The position numbers were made by a program, and so were the translations under genes. A DNA stretch of 64,000 bases from Eublepharis macularius (taxonomy: Eukaryota; Chordata; Lepidosauria; Squamata; Eublepharidae), in the NCBI RefSeq assembly GCF_028583425.1, contig NC_072796.1, positions 142,981,464 to 143,045,463 of the forward strand, in the 5' to 3' direction. The notes under the pieces are model-generated. The model was not told where the DNA came from and searched no databases. It saw nothing but the letters and a program-made list of their open reading frames with translations. Shown piece after piece: positions 47,822 through 60,900 of this stretch (positions are counted from its first letter, which is position 1; each line of letters starts with the position of its first letter).

Positions 47822-48350
47822 CTGCCGCTGTAGCACAGCGGTCAAGTGGTTAGGCTGCGAATCAGTAGTTTACCGGTTTGAATCCCACTGCTGCCGTGAG
47901 CTTAGCAGGTGGCTTGGGGTCAGCCGCTCCGCTCAACCCCAGCTACCCAGCGGCATTGTGGAGATAAGAATAACACTGACCTGTTCACACCTGTCGAAGG
48001 CTTGTGCTGCGGTGGAATTGGATAGTCTGTGTGGTGCTGCTGAACTCTTTTTGATTTTGCTACTACAGACTAACACGGCAAACTCCTTTGAACCTTTACA
48101 CAAGCAAAGTGATCCCCACACCAAAAGGAGCTGTCCGCATCTCCATATCAAAGGAGTTGTTTACATCCCTCCTCCCCTCCCCTCTCCTCCTCTATATTTG
48201 GCCAGTTTCCTTCTGCCCTCCATGCATCTGACGAAGAGAACGTGATTCTCGAAAGCTTATGCTACAATAAAATTGGTTAGTCTTAAAGGTGCTACTGGAC
48301 TCTTTTTGATCTTGCTACTACAGACTAACACAGCTAACTCCTCTGGATCT
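47822..48350 (+). repeat. tRNA-derived SINE followed by a single foldback-family arm
   Basis: 47822-47990 is a SINE (A box tagcacagcggtcaagtgg, B box ggtttgaatcc). From about 48000 the sequence matches one arm of the 842-base foldback element at 53245-54086. The match includes caccaaaaggagctg, the CT-rich middle, gcatctgacgaagagaacg and the end actaacacagctaactcctc. Confidence 0.8.
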
Positions 48351-51057
48351 GTCTGAGTGGAGCACTGATCTGTCTAGAAGAGCTATGCTCATGAAGCTCT
48401 TTCGATATGATTAATGTTGTTGTTTTTAATAATACCCTTATCATTACCAACAACTGGAGTAACAGCATCTTCTGTAGACATCTACAACATGTGTCCAAGG
48501 ATATGCGTATTGCTTAAACGTGCCTGGGGCTTTGAGTCCAGGGGTAGCCTAGAAACCAACCAGAGTTTTGGGGAATAAGCTTTCCAGAGTCGAGGGCTCC
48601 CTTCTTCAGACACGAACAGAGATCCCTGAGCCATTTCCCAGGCTCTGGCAGGTTGAGGAGGCAGAGCCCCCCCATCCCACCCCCAGTCCGTCCTGCAGGG
48701 GTAAGGCTGTGTGCGCTCAGGGCTCCTGCTCTGGCCTCGGCTCACTGGCCCCTGGGCTACCTCAGGGCTTGTCATGTATGCAAGTATCCATGCCATTATT
48801 GTGTTCTGCGTCTTACACTTATGCTGATATAATGCCACGGTTAAATACTGTATCTTTATATAAAATGCGTAAGATTTAACTTTGACCCATCTGATCCATT
48901 CTGTTGTTTCACATGGTTTTCACATATTGGCAACCCAAGGCCCCCTCTTTTTGATTTTAAAGACTGTCCCAAGTCCAACCTGACAGGCACTCCCCACATT
49001 TTCAACAGCACCTTGTCAAAGCTGACCTGGCAAGACACACACGGCCCCCCAGAGGCCTCCTCCTCGTAGCCTCTGAATAATGTGGCGAAGCTCTTAACTA
49101 CTACATTTGACAGGTTAAGTAAAACCTGTGCCTCATCCGTCCACATCAAATGAGGTCTGGTTCCCGTGGGTGACTTGTACTTTCAGTCATCAACGGAGAA
49201 CACCCTGACTCAGGTTCTAATCTTGCCTTTCTCCCCTCAACAGGAAGGGGATTTCCACGGGAAAGAAACCTTCTTCTGGGTTAAGAACTTCCAGAAAGAA
49301 CGGGGAGGGAGTTGGGAAGGGGCCTGGAGAAACCTTCAGAGTGGCCCATAGGAATGGGAAAAGGCCGGTATCACACACAACCCAAACGGTATTTGGTTGA
49401 AAAATCACTGTTTGCTAGTATTGTGTAGTGGTTAGCGACTAGGATCTGGGAGACCCGGGTTCGAATCCCTGCTCTGCCACAGAAGCTCGCTGGGTGACAT
49501 TTGGCAGCCACACCCCATTCGCTGAAACTCTCTCACTGAGTGGTTGGGAGGATAAAATGGAGGAAAGGGGAATGACGTGCGCTGCTTTGGTGGGATATAA
49601 ATAAAGTAAACAAATCAATAATGGATGCAGAGCGGCATCTCTCCCTGCTGACATCCTTTGCACTGGAAAATAGTATCAGCATTTTTTCCGACTGGTACTC
49701 TGAAGCGATCTGGATGCCACACGGCTGCCCTTCCAAAGGAGAGGGAAGCCAATTCTGACCCTCGCACACAAGCCCAGAGACCCTGGCCCCATTCCTGCAC
49801 GCACGAGGCGGCTTTATTCACATCAGCTGTAATGGAATTGTACCCTTGCAGACCCAGCCGGTAAGATCATGAACCTCCATCTGAGAAACGCTGATCAACA
49901 GGAAACGGCTAGGGCTGGTCCTCCGGTGCCCCCAGGAGTAAGGGAAAGGGCAGGTGGCAGCACCAAGCTGAACTAGCTGCAGGGCTAGCCAAGCTCTTGG
50001 AACCAAGAGGGAATGGAGTTTGAGAGCATTTCCTTTGCAGAACTATTCAAGGCAAGTATTCGTTGTATTTGCCATATGAGGGCAGACCCTGAACTAGGCA
50101 GCCTGGGCCCACGGCCCTGCCTCCCCCCTCCGGAATCACAGTGCAAGCATCCAGCCCAAAGAACAGAAGGGGCTTGAGAACACACACACATTGCACCAAA
50201 CTTAACTGGAAACACCTACAGTAAGTGGGAACCTAGAAGAATCCCCAGGTTAAAAATGAAGGGAGAGCTGGCCGCCACCACCACGCTTAGCATGCTCCAC
50301 CCAGGAAATGCTGAAGCAGGAGCCATGCCCATAGGCGGCTGGGGAGAGGACCTGGGCTTCTGTTACCTCCTTGTATGGGAGTTGCTCGTAACAGCAGGGA
50401 GAGGCCTGGATGCCAGAAAGAGCACGGCGACCACAGAAGTCAGCAGCCTCCCAGGTGCAAACAGCAGTGGGTGGTCACTACTCTCGAGCCACTTTGTTTC
50501 CGCATCTCCTCGTTCCTGTGTCAGCTCACAGCTGATACTCACTTGCAGACCCTGCTGTTGCCTCCTCTAATGTGGGGGGGGGATTGAGGACTGCTAGCTG
50601 CCAGCACGTGGCCGACTCAACAGTTCCTGCTGGGGAGCAAGTTTTTCTCCCGACTGTCACGGAGCCGGCCACTAAACAGCCTCCTCTGCATCCCTTTGGC
50701 TTTTCAGGGAGATGCTGCAGGGAGGCGGATACTTTCTGCTCCTGTTAGGCCCTTGCTGTCGAAAGAGACCATCTCCGCATCCGTTGGAGGGGCAGCCATG
50801 GCAGTCCCTGGGCTCCTGCAGCGCCATTGTCCCGGGCCCTTTGGTGCCCGCCAGAACTGGAGCTGAAGGAGGTCAAGCAGCCAGGGGTAAGGGGGTGGGG
50901 AAGTCCTCCCCAGGACACAGAAGGTACCCGGCTGTTCTTTGGCTCTAAACAAATGATGTATTCCCAGGGGGATCTCTGGGGGACCGCAGCCATAGGCTCC
51001 ATTTAGGATGATACTCCAAAGCAGAGGCAGAGGCACAGGCCGTTTCGGAAAATATGC
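48351..51057. other. Intergenic region between CK2 alpha promoter and DGAT1 3' end
   Basis: Apart from the SINE at 49415-49622, no gene or named repeat is supported. Open frames are short and without domains. Confidence 0.5.
49415..49622 (+). repeat. tRNA-derived SINE
   Basis: A box tgtgtagtggttagcgact, a perfect B box (gggttcgaatccc), body tctcactgagtggttgggag, tail gggatataaataaagtaaac. Confidence 0.9.
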
Positions 51058-51063
51058 TTTAAT
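51058..51063 (-). terminator. Candidate poly(A) signal ATTAAA of DGAT1
   Basis: The - strand reads gtgATTAAAgcatattttcc, about 925 bases after the DGAT1 stop. It is the only standard-looking signal I noticed between the stop and the intergenic repeats, so the 3' untranslated region may be about 0.9 kb. Confidence 0.4.
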
Positions 51064-51988
51064 CACTTAGTACCGGGCAGATACAGCCTGCAAAGTCTAA
51101 AAAGTTGCTTAGGTGACCAGACATGGGATGGGCACACACAGCCAGGATGATCCTGGGCCAAGTCGAACAGCCGCCAACGCAAGGACCACAAAATGATGGC
51201 AGCTACGTGGGGAGGGGCCCAGAGACCGCTGAGCTCAGCTGCCATGGGACACGGACGGACTGCAGGTAGTGCTCGGAACCAAGGCAGCTCTCCAGGCCCG
51301 GGACAGAATACAAACAAGGCCTGCTGGAGCCGAGCCTTGAGCAACGCCACGGGAAGCCCACAGGCCGGCAATCTCCATTCCCACAAGGCTAAAGAGAAGT
51401 ATAGAGAAGAAGTATCCTTTTCAATGCCAGAATGGCTGCTGGCAAACCTCTTAACAGGACAGGGTGTCCAAAGAGGGCAGAAAACCCAGTGAGAACGCTG
51501 GGGCCTTTAAAGTGCTTTGGGGACAGAACCAGGTGGGGGGAGCAGTCCCCGGCTGCAATTTACATGCTCTCTGGGAGGAAATACACCCCAACCGCCCCAC
51601 TTCACAGAGCAAAATCCCACCCTCCCTTCAGATTCAGAAGGTGGAAAGACACCTTTCTGCCCCCCCCCCCCGCCCCCATGACTAGCTCCCAGGCCCCAAG
51701 GGGTGACCCGGCAGATGCCAGCCAAAAACAGGCCCCCAGGCTCTGGCAGAAATGCTTGAAGGCTATTGCATTGATCCAGCATTCACACTCAGGGGCTGGC
51801 AAGCAGCCACCTCTCGCACACACATACACACGTACAAAAGACCGCTCAAGGCAACTTCCCAGAACAAAGATGGCTACAGCGACATCTCTGCCCATGCTGG
51901 TGAGTTGTGGGCTTCCGCAGAAGAACAAAAAGACGGAGCTGTCCTGCCCTTGGCGAAGGAGAGCCACCGGCACCAGCTGTGGCCCCCG

Positions 51989-54900
51989 TCACTGCCTTCC
52001 TTCGTAGTTCAGCACATAGTAGTCGTGCACGTACATGAGGACAGCAATGGGCTGCCCGATGATCAGGGACATCCACACCGCGGCGTTCCCGTAGTTGCCT
52101 CGGAGAAACCGGCTGACAAACCAGGCCAGGGGGATCTTGGGGGGGAGGGGGGGAGAGAAAGAGCGCACTTTAGCCTGGAGGAGGGGGAGGCTGGGCTGTT
52201 CCGAGCAAGGTCAGCCCGTGGAAGCAGCCAGATCCATGCTGGCATCCCTTTGGGCACTGCCAGCCAACAGCAGCCCTCCAGGAATGCTTGTGGGAGAGTC
52301 AGGGGCCCGCCTGGCCCTCCCGTGGAGCAGCAGGAGCTTGAGGCAAGGAGCCTGGACAGCAGCACGAGCAGCTCTTCGCCTTGGGCTCGAGGCAAGGCAG
52401 CCCTCTTTGCCACAGCTGGCTAGTGAAGGACGCACGGACAAGCCACCCAGCAGGAAAAACATACCGCGCACTCGGGATGCTCACCTGAGCCATCATCCCC
52501 ATGAAAGCCCAGAGGCGGAACATCTTCAAGGGCACGCTCACCAGGTACTGGGGGAGAGGAGAGGAGAGGAGAGGAGGCAGGAGGGTCAGGCTCCTTCCAG
52601 GGCGTTCAGATTGAAGCAGCACCCAGAGGCGGCTCCACTGTGAGGCCCCACAGCTGCAGAGGCAACGTTGCCAGGGCCCTTGGGGGGCTGCCCCTCGGCT
52701 CCAGAACTCCCTCTCCCAGGAACCGACTGGCTGTATGCAGCCTGACCCCAGGCAAAGATTTTCACAGGGCCTGGTTTAGATTTCCGGGCTCTACATTTGT
52801 AGCGATAACACACGTAGGACCGCCATGAGTACGAGAGCTGCCTGGGCACTGAAGGGCAAGGCAGCGGACACACGCCACGCTCTTCATCCTGCTGAGCAAA
52901 GCTTCCAAGCCGCTTGCTCAGTGCACGACCAGGGGGCATTCTGCTGCTACTCCTGCCCCAAGCCCAGGGGGCTCTTCCTTACTCACCAGGAAAAGGGGAG
53001 GAGGGAGATACGCTCTATTTTCACCTGGGGCATGATCATTTATTGGCTGCTTTTGCTAAATCTCAGTTGTTTCTAAACCCAAAAGCCCATGTAATTAAAG
53101 CTGGATGTCTAAAAACCATTATACCATCTCGTGTAAAAACAACTGTTTGTTGCCCTTCTGATATTCCCTCCGGCCCAATGAAGGCTTCTGCCCAGGGCCT
53201 CTGGGAAGGTCCCTTAACCACACTTAGTAGCCCAAGTCAACATCAAAAAGAGTCCAGTAGCACCTTTAAGACTAACCAATTTTATTGTAGCATAAGCTTT
53301 CGAGAATCAAGTTCTCTTCGTCAGATGCATGGCACAGAAACTGGTCAAATACAGAAGAGGAGGGAGGAGGAGGGGAGGAGAGAGAAGAGGCAATTAGGGC
53401 GTGAGAGGGGAGGGTGCAACCAAAATATTCCTTTGCTAGTAAATGTAAACATCTCCTTTTGGTGTTGGGGTCAGTTGGAGTTTTCCCTGTTAGTTTGTAG
53501 CAGCAAAACCAATTCCAATGCTGTATAAGCCTTCGATAACCACAGCTCTCCCCGTCAGATACATTTGACAAAGAGAACTGTGGTCAGTCAAGCTGGGACT
53601 GAATAGGGACTATGAATGGTTATCACATTATCACAGGTAACAGATTTCCTTTACAGAGGTGGGGTCTGGGGGAGCCCAGTGACACCTGGCGTGGGCTTTC
53701 AGGGACCACAGTTCTCTTTGTCAGATGCATCTGACGGGGAGAGCTGTGGTTATCGAAGGCTTATACTGCATTGGAATTGGTTTTGCTGCTACAAACTAAC
53801 AGGGCAAACTCCAACTGACCCCAACACCAAAAGGAGATGTTTACATTTACTAGCAAAGGAATGTTTTCGTTGCACCCTCCCTCTCTCCCCCCCAACTGCA
53901 TCTTCTCTCTCCTCCCCTCCTCCTCCCTCCTATATTTGACCAGTCTCTGTATCATGCATCTGACGAAGAGAACTTGATTCTCGAAAGCTTATGCTACAAT
54001 AAAATTGGTTAGTCTTAAAGGTGCTACTGGACTCTTTTTGATTTTGCTACCACAGACTGACACGGCTAACTCCTCTGCATCTATGACCAAGTCAACATCC
54101 TCTCCACACCAAGTTTAATCCTCTGAAACTCGGGGGTTTGCTTCTCTGTTTTACTGCTCTCCTGTAACTTTTAGACTTAGCCGTGCAAAACATCTACCCA
54201 GAAGAAGCCCAGGACATGCCAGCATCCCCGGGCACTCTGGTGGAGGGTGGGGTGGAGACTGACCTCATGGAAGAAGGCAGAAGCCAAGAACACGGCCGTT
54301 TGAGCTGTCCATTTCCCCATACCCCTCTTGATCATAGGCTTGTAGAAGTGCCTAGGAGCACAAAAGAGACGTGTTTGTTACCCAGCTCCTGTTGGAAGAG
54401 CAGGCAGCAGCTGCACTCAGGGCCCACCGCTGCCGTCAGTCCTGAGACACACCAGAGCACATCACTCAACCCACCGAGCTGCTGAGTCAGGCCCTTGGTC
54501 GAGCAAGGGCAAGATTCCCTCCTCATCCAACTGGTTCAGCTCTTTCCTGCTGCCCACCACCTGATCTTTCTTTGCCACTGAGACAGGGCCACGTCCCCAA
54601 ACTGGCTGCCTTCCTTCCAGCACCTCCAGACATGAGACCTTCTCCCCGCAAAGGGTAGCAGCTTAATGGAACCTGGCTCAAAACTGGGGCTAGCATCCAC
54701 CCCAATGGCCACTTTTCGGCCAACCTGGGACCAAAGCAGCCACGTGCCGGTCCAAATGCAGGAAGTAAGGGGAGGGCAGTGGCGGGGTTACAAAGCTGGC
54801 ATGACCAAAGGGCCCCAGATCTCTTCTTAAAGGGCAAGGCAAAGCCTGGTGGCTGGGATGCTCCAAGGCAGCATAAAGCTTTGGTTGATGGTGGAGACCA

Positions 54901-57900
54901 GCGCAGGAGGTGGCCAGTCCAGCCCTTCTGAGGCATACGGCCGAGCACTGCGTGGCCTGCTGGAGGAGTCGAGCTCCCGTGTCATTCGGTGCAGCAGGGA
55001 AGGTTCAGGGGCTGGCCAACAGCACGCTGCCATCGTGCCAGCCCCCAACCTTGTGCGCACAGAGAGCCACTCCCTGCTCCTTCCCAACAGATTTGGACCT
55101 GCTGGCCAGACAGGCTCCCGCCCCTTGCCCACGCCTCCCCAAGACATGCAGGATCTCCACAGCTTGCGAAGACGTACCTCAGGCACCACTTGTGGACGGG
55201 AATGTTCCAGTTCTGCCAAAAATAGGTCACCGTCTCAGAGTTCCTGCGGAAGAGCAGCAATGCAAACAGCCCCTTGAAGTGCTGGCGTCTTTTCCCGCTG
55301 AACGTACCCCCTTGGCCTTTGGACGCCGGGCCCTCAATATGGGCGCTACAGCCCCAAGGACACTGGGCAGGGGCACAGCCGTTGCCGCTGATGGGGAAGA
55401 AGAGGAGAAAACCTCCTCCAGCGACCCGAGGCGGCTCTTCCACTTCTGGGTGGCTCCCACAGAACACCCAGCCCGAAAGGTCTTCACAGCTTCCACTTGG
55501 TATCTACCCGCCACGTCTATTCACTAAGCAGCTCTGGGCAGCACCCTCTTTTTCCTCACAACGACTCTGTGAGGTAGGTTATACTGAGAGTGAGTGACTG
55601 GCCCAAGGTCACCCGGGAAGCTCTGTGGCAGAGCTTGGACTTGAACTCCCAGCACCCTGAATGTGGGATCTCTAGACTCACATCAGAGCGCTGATCTGGG
55701 CCTCTGGACAGTCTGGATATTCAGACTTCCCACATGACCCCAGCCACAGGTCTTCAGCTTTCCCACCCTCCCGTGGCCTTGTGAGTGCTGGCACCACAAC
55801 CCCTTCCCTCCCCCCTCCCCCCTGGCAGCACGTTCTGCCTCTGCTCCTTTCCCACCTCAGAAAGCTGTGGGGGCTGAAATACCGGATTCTGCTTCCGTGC
55901 TCTTTCCCCCTCACTCCGGTGCTCCATTTAACTGGCTTCTACCCGCACCGGGGACTGCCCTGGGTCCAAAAGCAGGACCGAAGCGTTCCAAGCCGAGACT
56001 CACCACCAGTCCCGGTAGAACTCCCGGTCTCCGAACTGCATGACTTCCGCTATGACATTCAGGCTGGAGTGGAAGAACCAGTAGAAGAAGATGAGCCAGA
56101 TCAGGTGGTTGGGGACCTGTCGGGAGCCACAAGGCAGAGATCAGCACGCTTGCTTCGCTTCCACCAGTCAGAGAAGTGGGGAGACGGTGCGGGAGCAACA
56201 GGCTGCTTGGCCTTTCAGGACACGATCGTAGCCTCCATCTGCTGACACCTTTAAGACTAACCAACTTTATTGTAGCATAAACTTTCAAGAACCACAGCTC
56301 TCTTCGACAGATGCATCTGACGAAGAGAGCTGTGGTTCTCAAAAGCTTATGCTACAATAAAGTAAGTTAGTCTTTAAGGGGCTACTGGACTCTCTTCTAT
56401 TTTGCAACTACAGACTAACACGGCTAACTCCTCTGGAGGCAGACTAGCTCACACTAGACAGCATGCCTTGGGTGTCTGGCTGGCCACTGGCGGAGCGCCT
56501 GCTGAACAGGACGGACCTCCACGGAGCCAGCTCCCAAGTCTTCCCCAGGGGAAGACCTCCCCCAGGCACACAGGCTGCCCCTGCATCAGTCACAGCCAGC
56601 CTGGCAGCAACGGCCCTGTGCTTGGGGGGCTGGGCTGTTGCATCAGATGAAGGGGCACTCCACCCAGTTTGACGCAGGTGCATGAACACACACAGCTGCC
56701 TTATGCTGAATCAGACCCCCGGTCCAGCAGGGCCAGTCTTGTCTACTCCGACAGGCAGTGGCTCTCCATGGCCTCAAAGTAAGGCTCTTTCCCATCACCT
56801 CCTGCCTGGTCCTGTCCAGGATTGAACTGGGGACCTCCTGAATGCCAAGCAGAGGCCCTGCCACCGAGCCACAGCCCCTCCCTCAAAGGCTTGGCCCCAG
56901 CTTGCAGTACTCACGGCCAGCTTCAGGAGGCGCTCAATGATCCTGGAGTAGTCCATGTCCTGTGAAACAGAATTCGGCATTCTCAGCCGGACAGCTTAAG
57001 GGGTGAATGGGCGGGGCGGGGCGGGGTGGGGCAGGGGGGGCTGCTCTTCTCCAGCTGCTTCTAAGCTCATGTCACCCTCCCAGACTGGCAGAGGAAGAGT
57101 CAAGACTAACATATGGGCAGAAAGGAAATGTGGGTGAAACCCTGTGGGGACAGACCAGGACCCTTCTTGGGCCCTTATCGCAAAGGGGTCCGGGAGTCCG
57201 GCTCAGGCACCTCTCCCCACGGGACCAAGACTATGAACCTGGGCAGATCATGAGGGGGAGGGGCAGGAAGGGTCACGTCAGTGCTTAGTTCTCGTGGCCC
57301 CTTCTTACATCCCCAGGGTAAGGCCGAGCGCCACCTTAAGGCCGGATAGCAATTTTCCCCAGGCCTGTTTGGGCTGGGGATCCTGACGGTGTTTTGCCAT
57401 CTTCTGGGCACGGAGTAAAGGTCACTGGCTGTGTGTGTGTGAGGGGGGGGGGATAGTTGTGAATTTCCTGCATTAAGCATGGGGTTGGACTAGATGACCC
57501 TGGAGGTCCCTTCTAACCCCATGATTCTCCTGCAGTCAGGCTTCTGAGGAACAGGCTATGGGCACTCTTCCCCAGGAAGAATTCCTAGGTAGCTCCTCTC
57601 TGAAGCTCCCCCGCCTCACCCATGCCAGAGCTCCAGGCGCCTCCATCCCCACCCCTACTAGTATAAGGCACAGGCCACCCCCAGGCTGGGAAGGGCCCGC
57701 AGAGAGCTTCCAAGTGCTGATTGTTAGGGGGAAGGGAGCACCAAGAGACCAGCTCACCCGGAAAGGCTTCATGGAGTTCTGAATTGTGGGGACCATCCAC
57801 TGAAACAAGAACACACGCCAGCCCATCAGCCTGGCAGGGGATCTAGTCTAGCCCTCTGGCACCACGGGCACTTCCCAAACACCTCCTGCCCGGGGTTTTG

Positions 57901-60900
57901 CTGTGGCTCAAGCACCCTCGGAAGCCCGGAACAGGGGGACCCCCTGCCACCTGCTCCCTTGCAAGCCACCCCCACCCACACAAGGGGACCCCCCTGGGCC
58001 CAGAGCACAGCACCCCTCCCTCCTTTGATCCAGGCCTGGGACAGACTCTTCTGTCACCAGCATCTCTGCCAAGCACTTCATGTCCCCCACCTGGGCAGTC
58101 AAGGACCACTGATGCCCCAGCCACCAGAGGCACCAGCTTTCAAGGCTCTTTGCTCTCCTCCTGTGCCTTTGCAATATGCCAAGTTCCTTGCACAGCCCAA
58201 CGGCCCGCTTGCCACCCTGTGCCCAGGGAGCCATAGAAAGAGCTGCTGCTCCTGCCCTTCCTTCCCTTGGAAGCTCCAACTTGCAGTTCCTTCCCAGGCC
58301 TCCCCCCCCCCGATGATCCACTTCAGCCCCCTGGAAATGCATCCCCCACACAGCAAAGGAGCCGAGGCACCTCACTGTGCCAGACAAGCGCCAGGAGGAA
58401 GGGGAAGGGGAAGGGGGGAGAAGCCACCTGCTCCATGCTCCCCACGGCGGCTGTCATGATCCCACTGGGGTAGGGAGTGGGGAGGCACAGACTGTTTAGG
58501 AGGCCGCTTGCCCCCAAGCAAGGGCTGAAGGCGCCCTGGAAGCTTGCCGAGCGTCCTGCTTCTGGCCAGGCCACTCCATCACCCCCTGCTGGCCCCCTCC
58601 CACGAGCCAAGCAGCCCCATCCTTACGGCAGCATCACACACACACCCACACACACCCAGCGAGCCACTTCTCTCCCTCCCATTCATCCTTGCCCCACACT
58701 TACTTGCTGAATCAGCCCCACAAGCAGCTGCAGGAAGAAGAGCTGGAACGAGAAATGCCAGGAATCAGGGACAGGCAGCCCTGGGATGTGCCAGTCCGGT
58801 GGGCAAGCCAGGAATGCTCGCTTCCCAAAACTCATGCCCGAGCCTCTTCAGCCACAGTGTCCCTCCCCACCAGCCAGCAAAGAAGGGGGGAGCACCGCTA
58901 AGCACGCAGGCAGCTGGCAGAGAAACACTGCGGCACCCACATCTGCTTCTGCCAGCGACAACAGCGCAGCTCCAAGCCGACAGGCTCAGCCACTTGAGGC
59001 CGCTGGCGTCTGCAGGGCAAGGCAGAAGGCAGCTTTCTTGTGTTTATTTGCAGGAAGGGCAGAGTATAAGCCCATTTCAGCTGAGCAGCCAACGTTTCTC
59101 GTCTCTTGGCTGTGGCTCACAAGAGTGAAATGAATCCTTTCCCTGCTTGCTGCAAAGCCAGCAATGACAGCTGCACAGATGGGCAAGCCCTCCTTCTGTG
59201 GCCCTCAGCCGCTGGGGAAAAACACCCCCATCGAAGGAGCAGGAGGGTCTCACCATCTCGAAGAGCCTGCGCAGCAAGAAGCGCTTCCGGATCCGGGGGG
59301 AACGAGGGAAATTCAGCTCATAGCACAGGGTTGGGGCAAACAGGAAGTAGTACATATCTGCAATAAGATGGAATAAAGCGAGGGATGGGTCACTCGGCAG
59401 AGAGAGAAAGGGCACCCTTGGGACCTGAAGACCAAATGGACCCTAACCCTGAAGCCGCTCACGAGCCTCAATCTGGTCTCCCCCCAAGGGCGTGGCACAG
59501 ATCCACCCAGACATTCCACCGCTCACTGCCCCACCACCCAACCACAGGCAGCTGCCCTGGACACAATACCTCGGTAGGTCAGGTTTGCTGGGTAAGACAC
59601 TCCTCCACTTGGGGGCACGTCTCCGTTGGCTCTCTGCAGCCCAGAAGCTGGAAAAGAAAGAAACTGCGTCCACCTTTGTGGCCCACAGGCTCGTCTCCCC
59701 CCAGACACACAAAGAGAGGGTGCGAGGGAAGTCTGGCATGAGCAAGGACCCAGGCCCAGGATTCAGAACGCGCTGAAAGCCCAAGCAGTCCTGCGGTTGT
59801 GCCTGGGAGGTGACGAGAGCAGGAAGGGGTAGGTGCCCCAGAGACAGACGGGGCTCAGGGTCCGATTCTGCGCATCATCATTTATAACTAGGCCCCAAGT
59901 TTCTCCCACCAAGCTGGGAGCCTGACTTTGAGCCAGTTTGGTGTAGTGGTTAAGAGCGCAGGACTCTAATCTGGAGAACGGAGTTCGATACCCCACTCCT
60001 CCGCTTGAAGCCAGCTGGGTGGCCTTGGGGCAGTCACAGCTTCTCAGAGCTCTCTCAGCCCTACCCACCTCACAGGGTGTTTGTTGTTGTGGGGATAATA
60101 ATGACATACTTTGTAAACCGCTCTGAGTGGGTGTTAAGTCATCCTGAAGGGCGGTATATAAATCGAATGTTGTTGTTATTACTATTACTATTATTATAGC
60201 ACTGATCCTCCTATCACATGTGCCAGAGGACCCCACAAGAACTTCCCCCACCCACCTTGGGTCTGAGGGGCATCCAGACACAGCCCTCTGCAGAGTCCCC
60301 CGGTGCCCTCGCCACTGCCAGAAGGGTCTTCCCTGCACCACCTCTGCAGATCGAGACTTCGTAGCCTCCCCCCGACTCACCCCACCTGCTCTAGCTGGGC
60401 ACCACCAGGGTCTCCAGGAGGCCACAGCCCCCTCCTCGTCGGAGCCTCCCTCCCAGAAGGCATTGCTCACCAGCGCCAGAGTGTGCCGGGACTCCCTTGG
60501 CTCGCCTTCTCTCACGGCACCACTTGTTCACATCCTTGAATGAGAAGAGCTTGAGGAAGAGGATGGTGTGAACGGCCAAAGTAAACACAGCCCCAACTGA
60601 GGAGACAGGAAAGGTGGCTTAGCGGTCCACAGGCGGCCAGCGGCAGGCGGCCTTCAGCCTTAGAATCAGGGGCCGGTGGCCGCTTGCTCTCAGCAGGCAT
60701 CCTTCCGCCCATTGGAGAGGCGAACAAGGCCCACCCTCAGACTGGCAGGGCCCTCCGGCTCACCCCAGAGCTCACACGGGGGAGCTCTCACCTGGAGTGA
60801 TTGAGTTCACGGCCAGCACCACAAGTGCCGGGAAGCACAAGATTGTCAGCAGGTTGATGGTGTGGAGAACGGTCCCACTGCGCTCCGACAAGGAGCCCTG

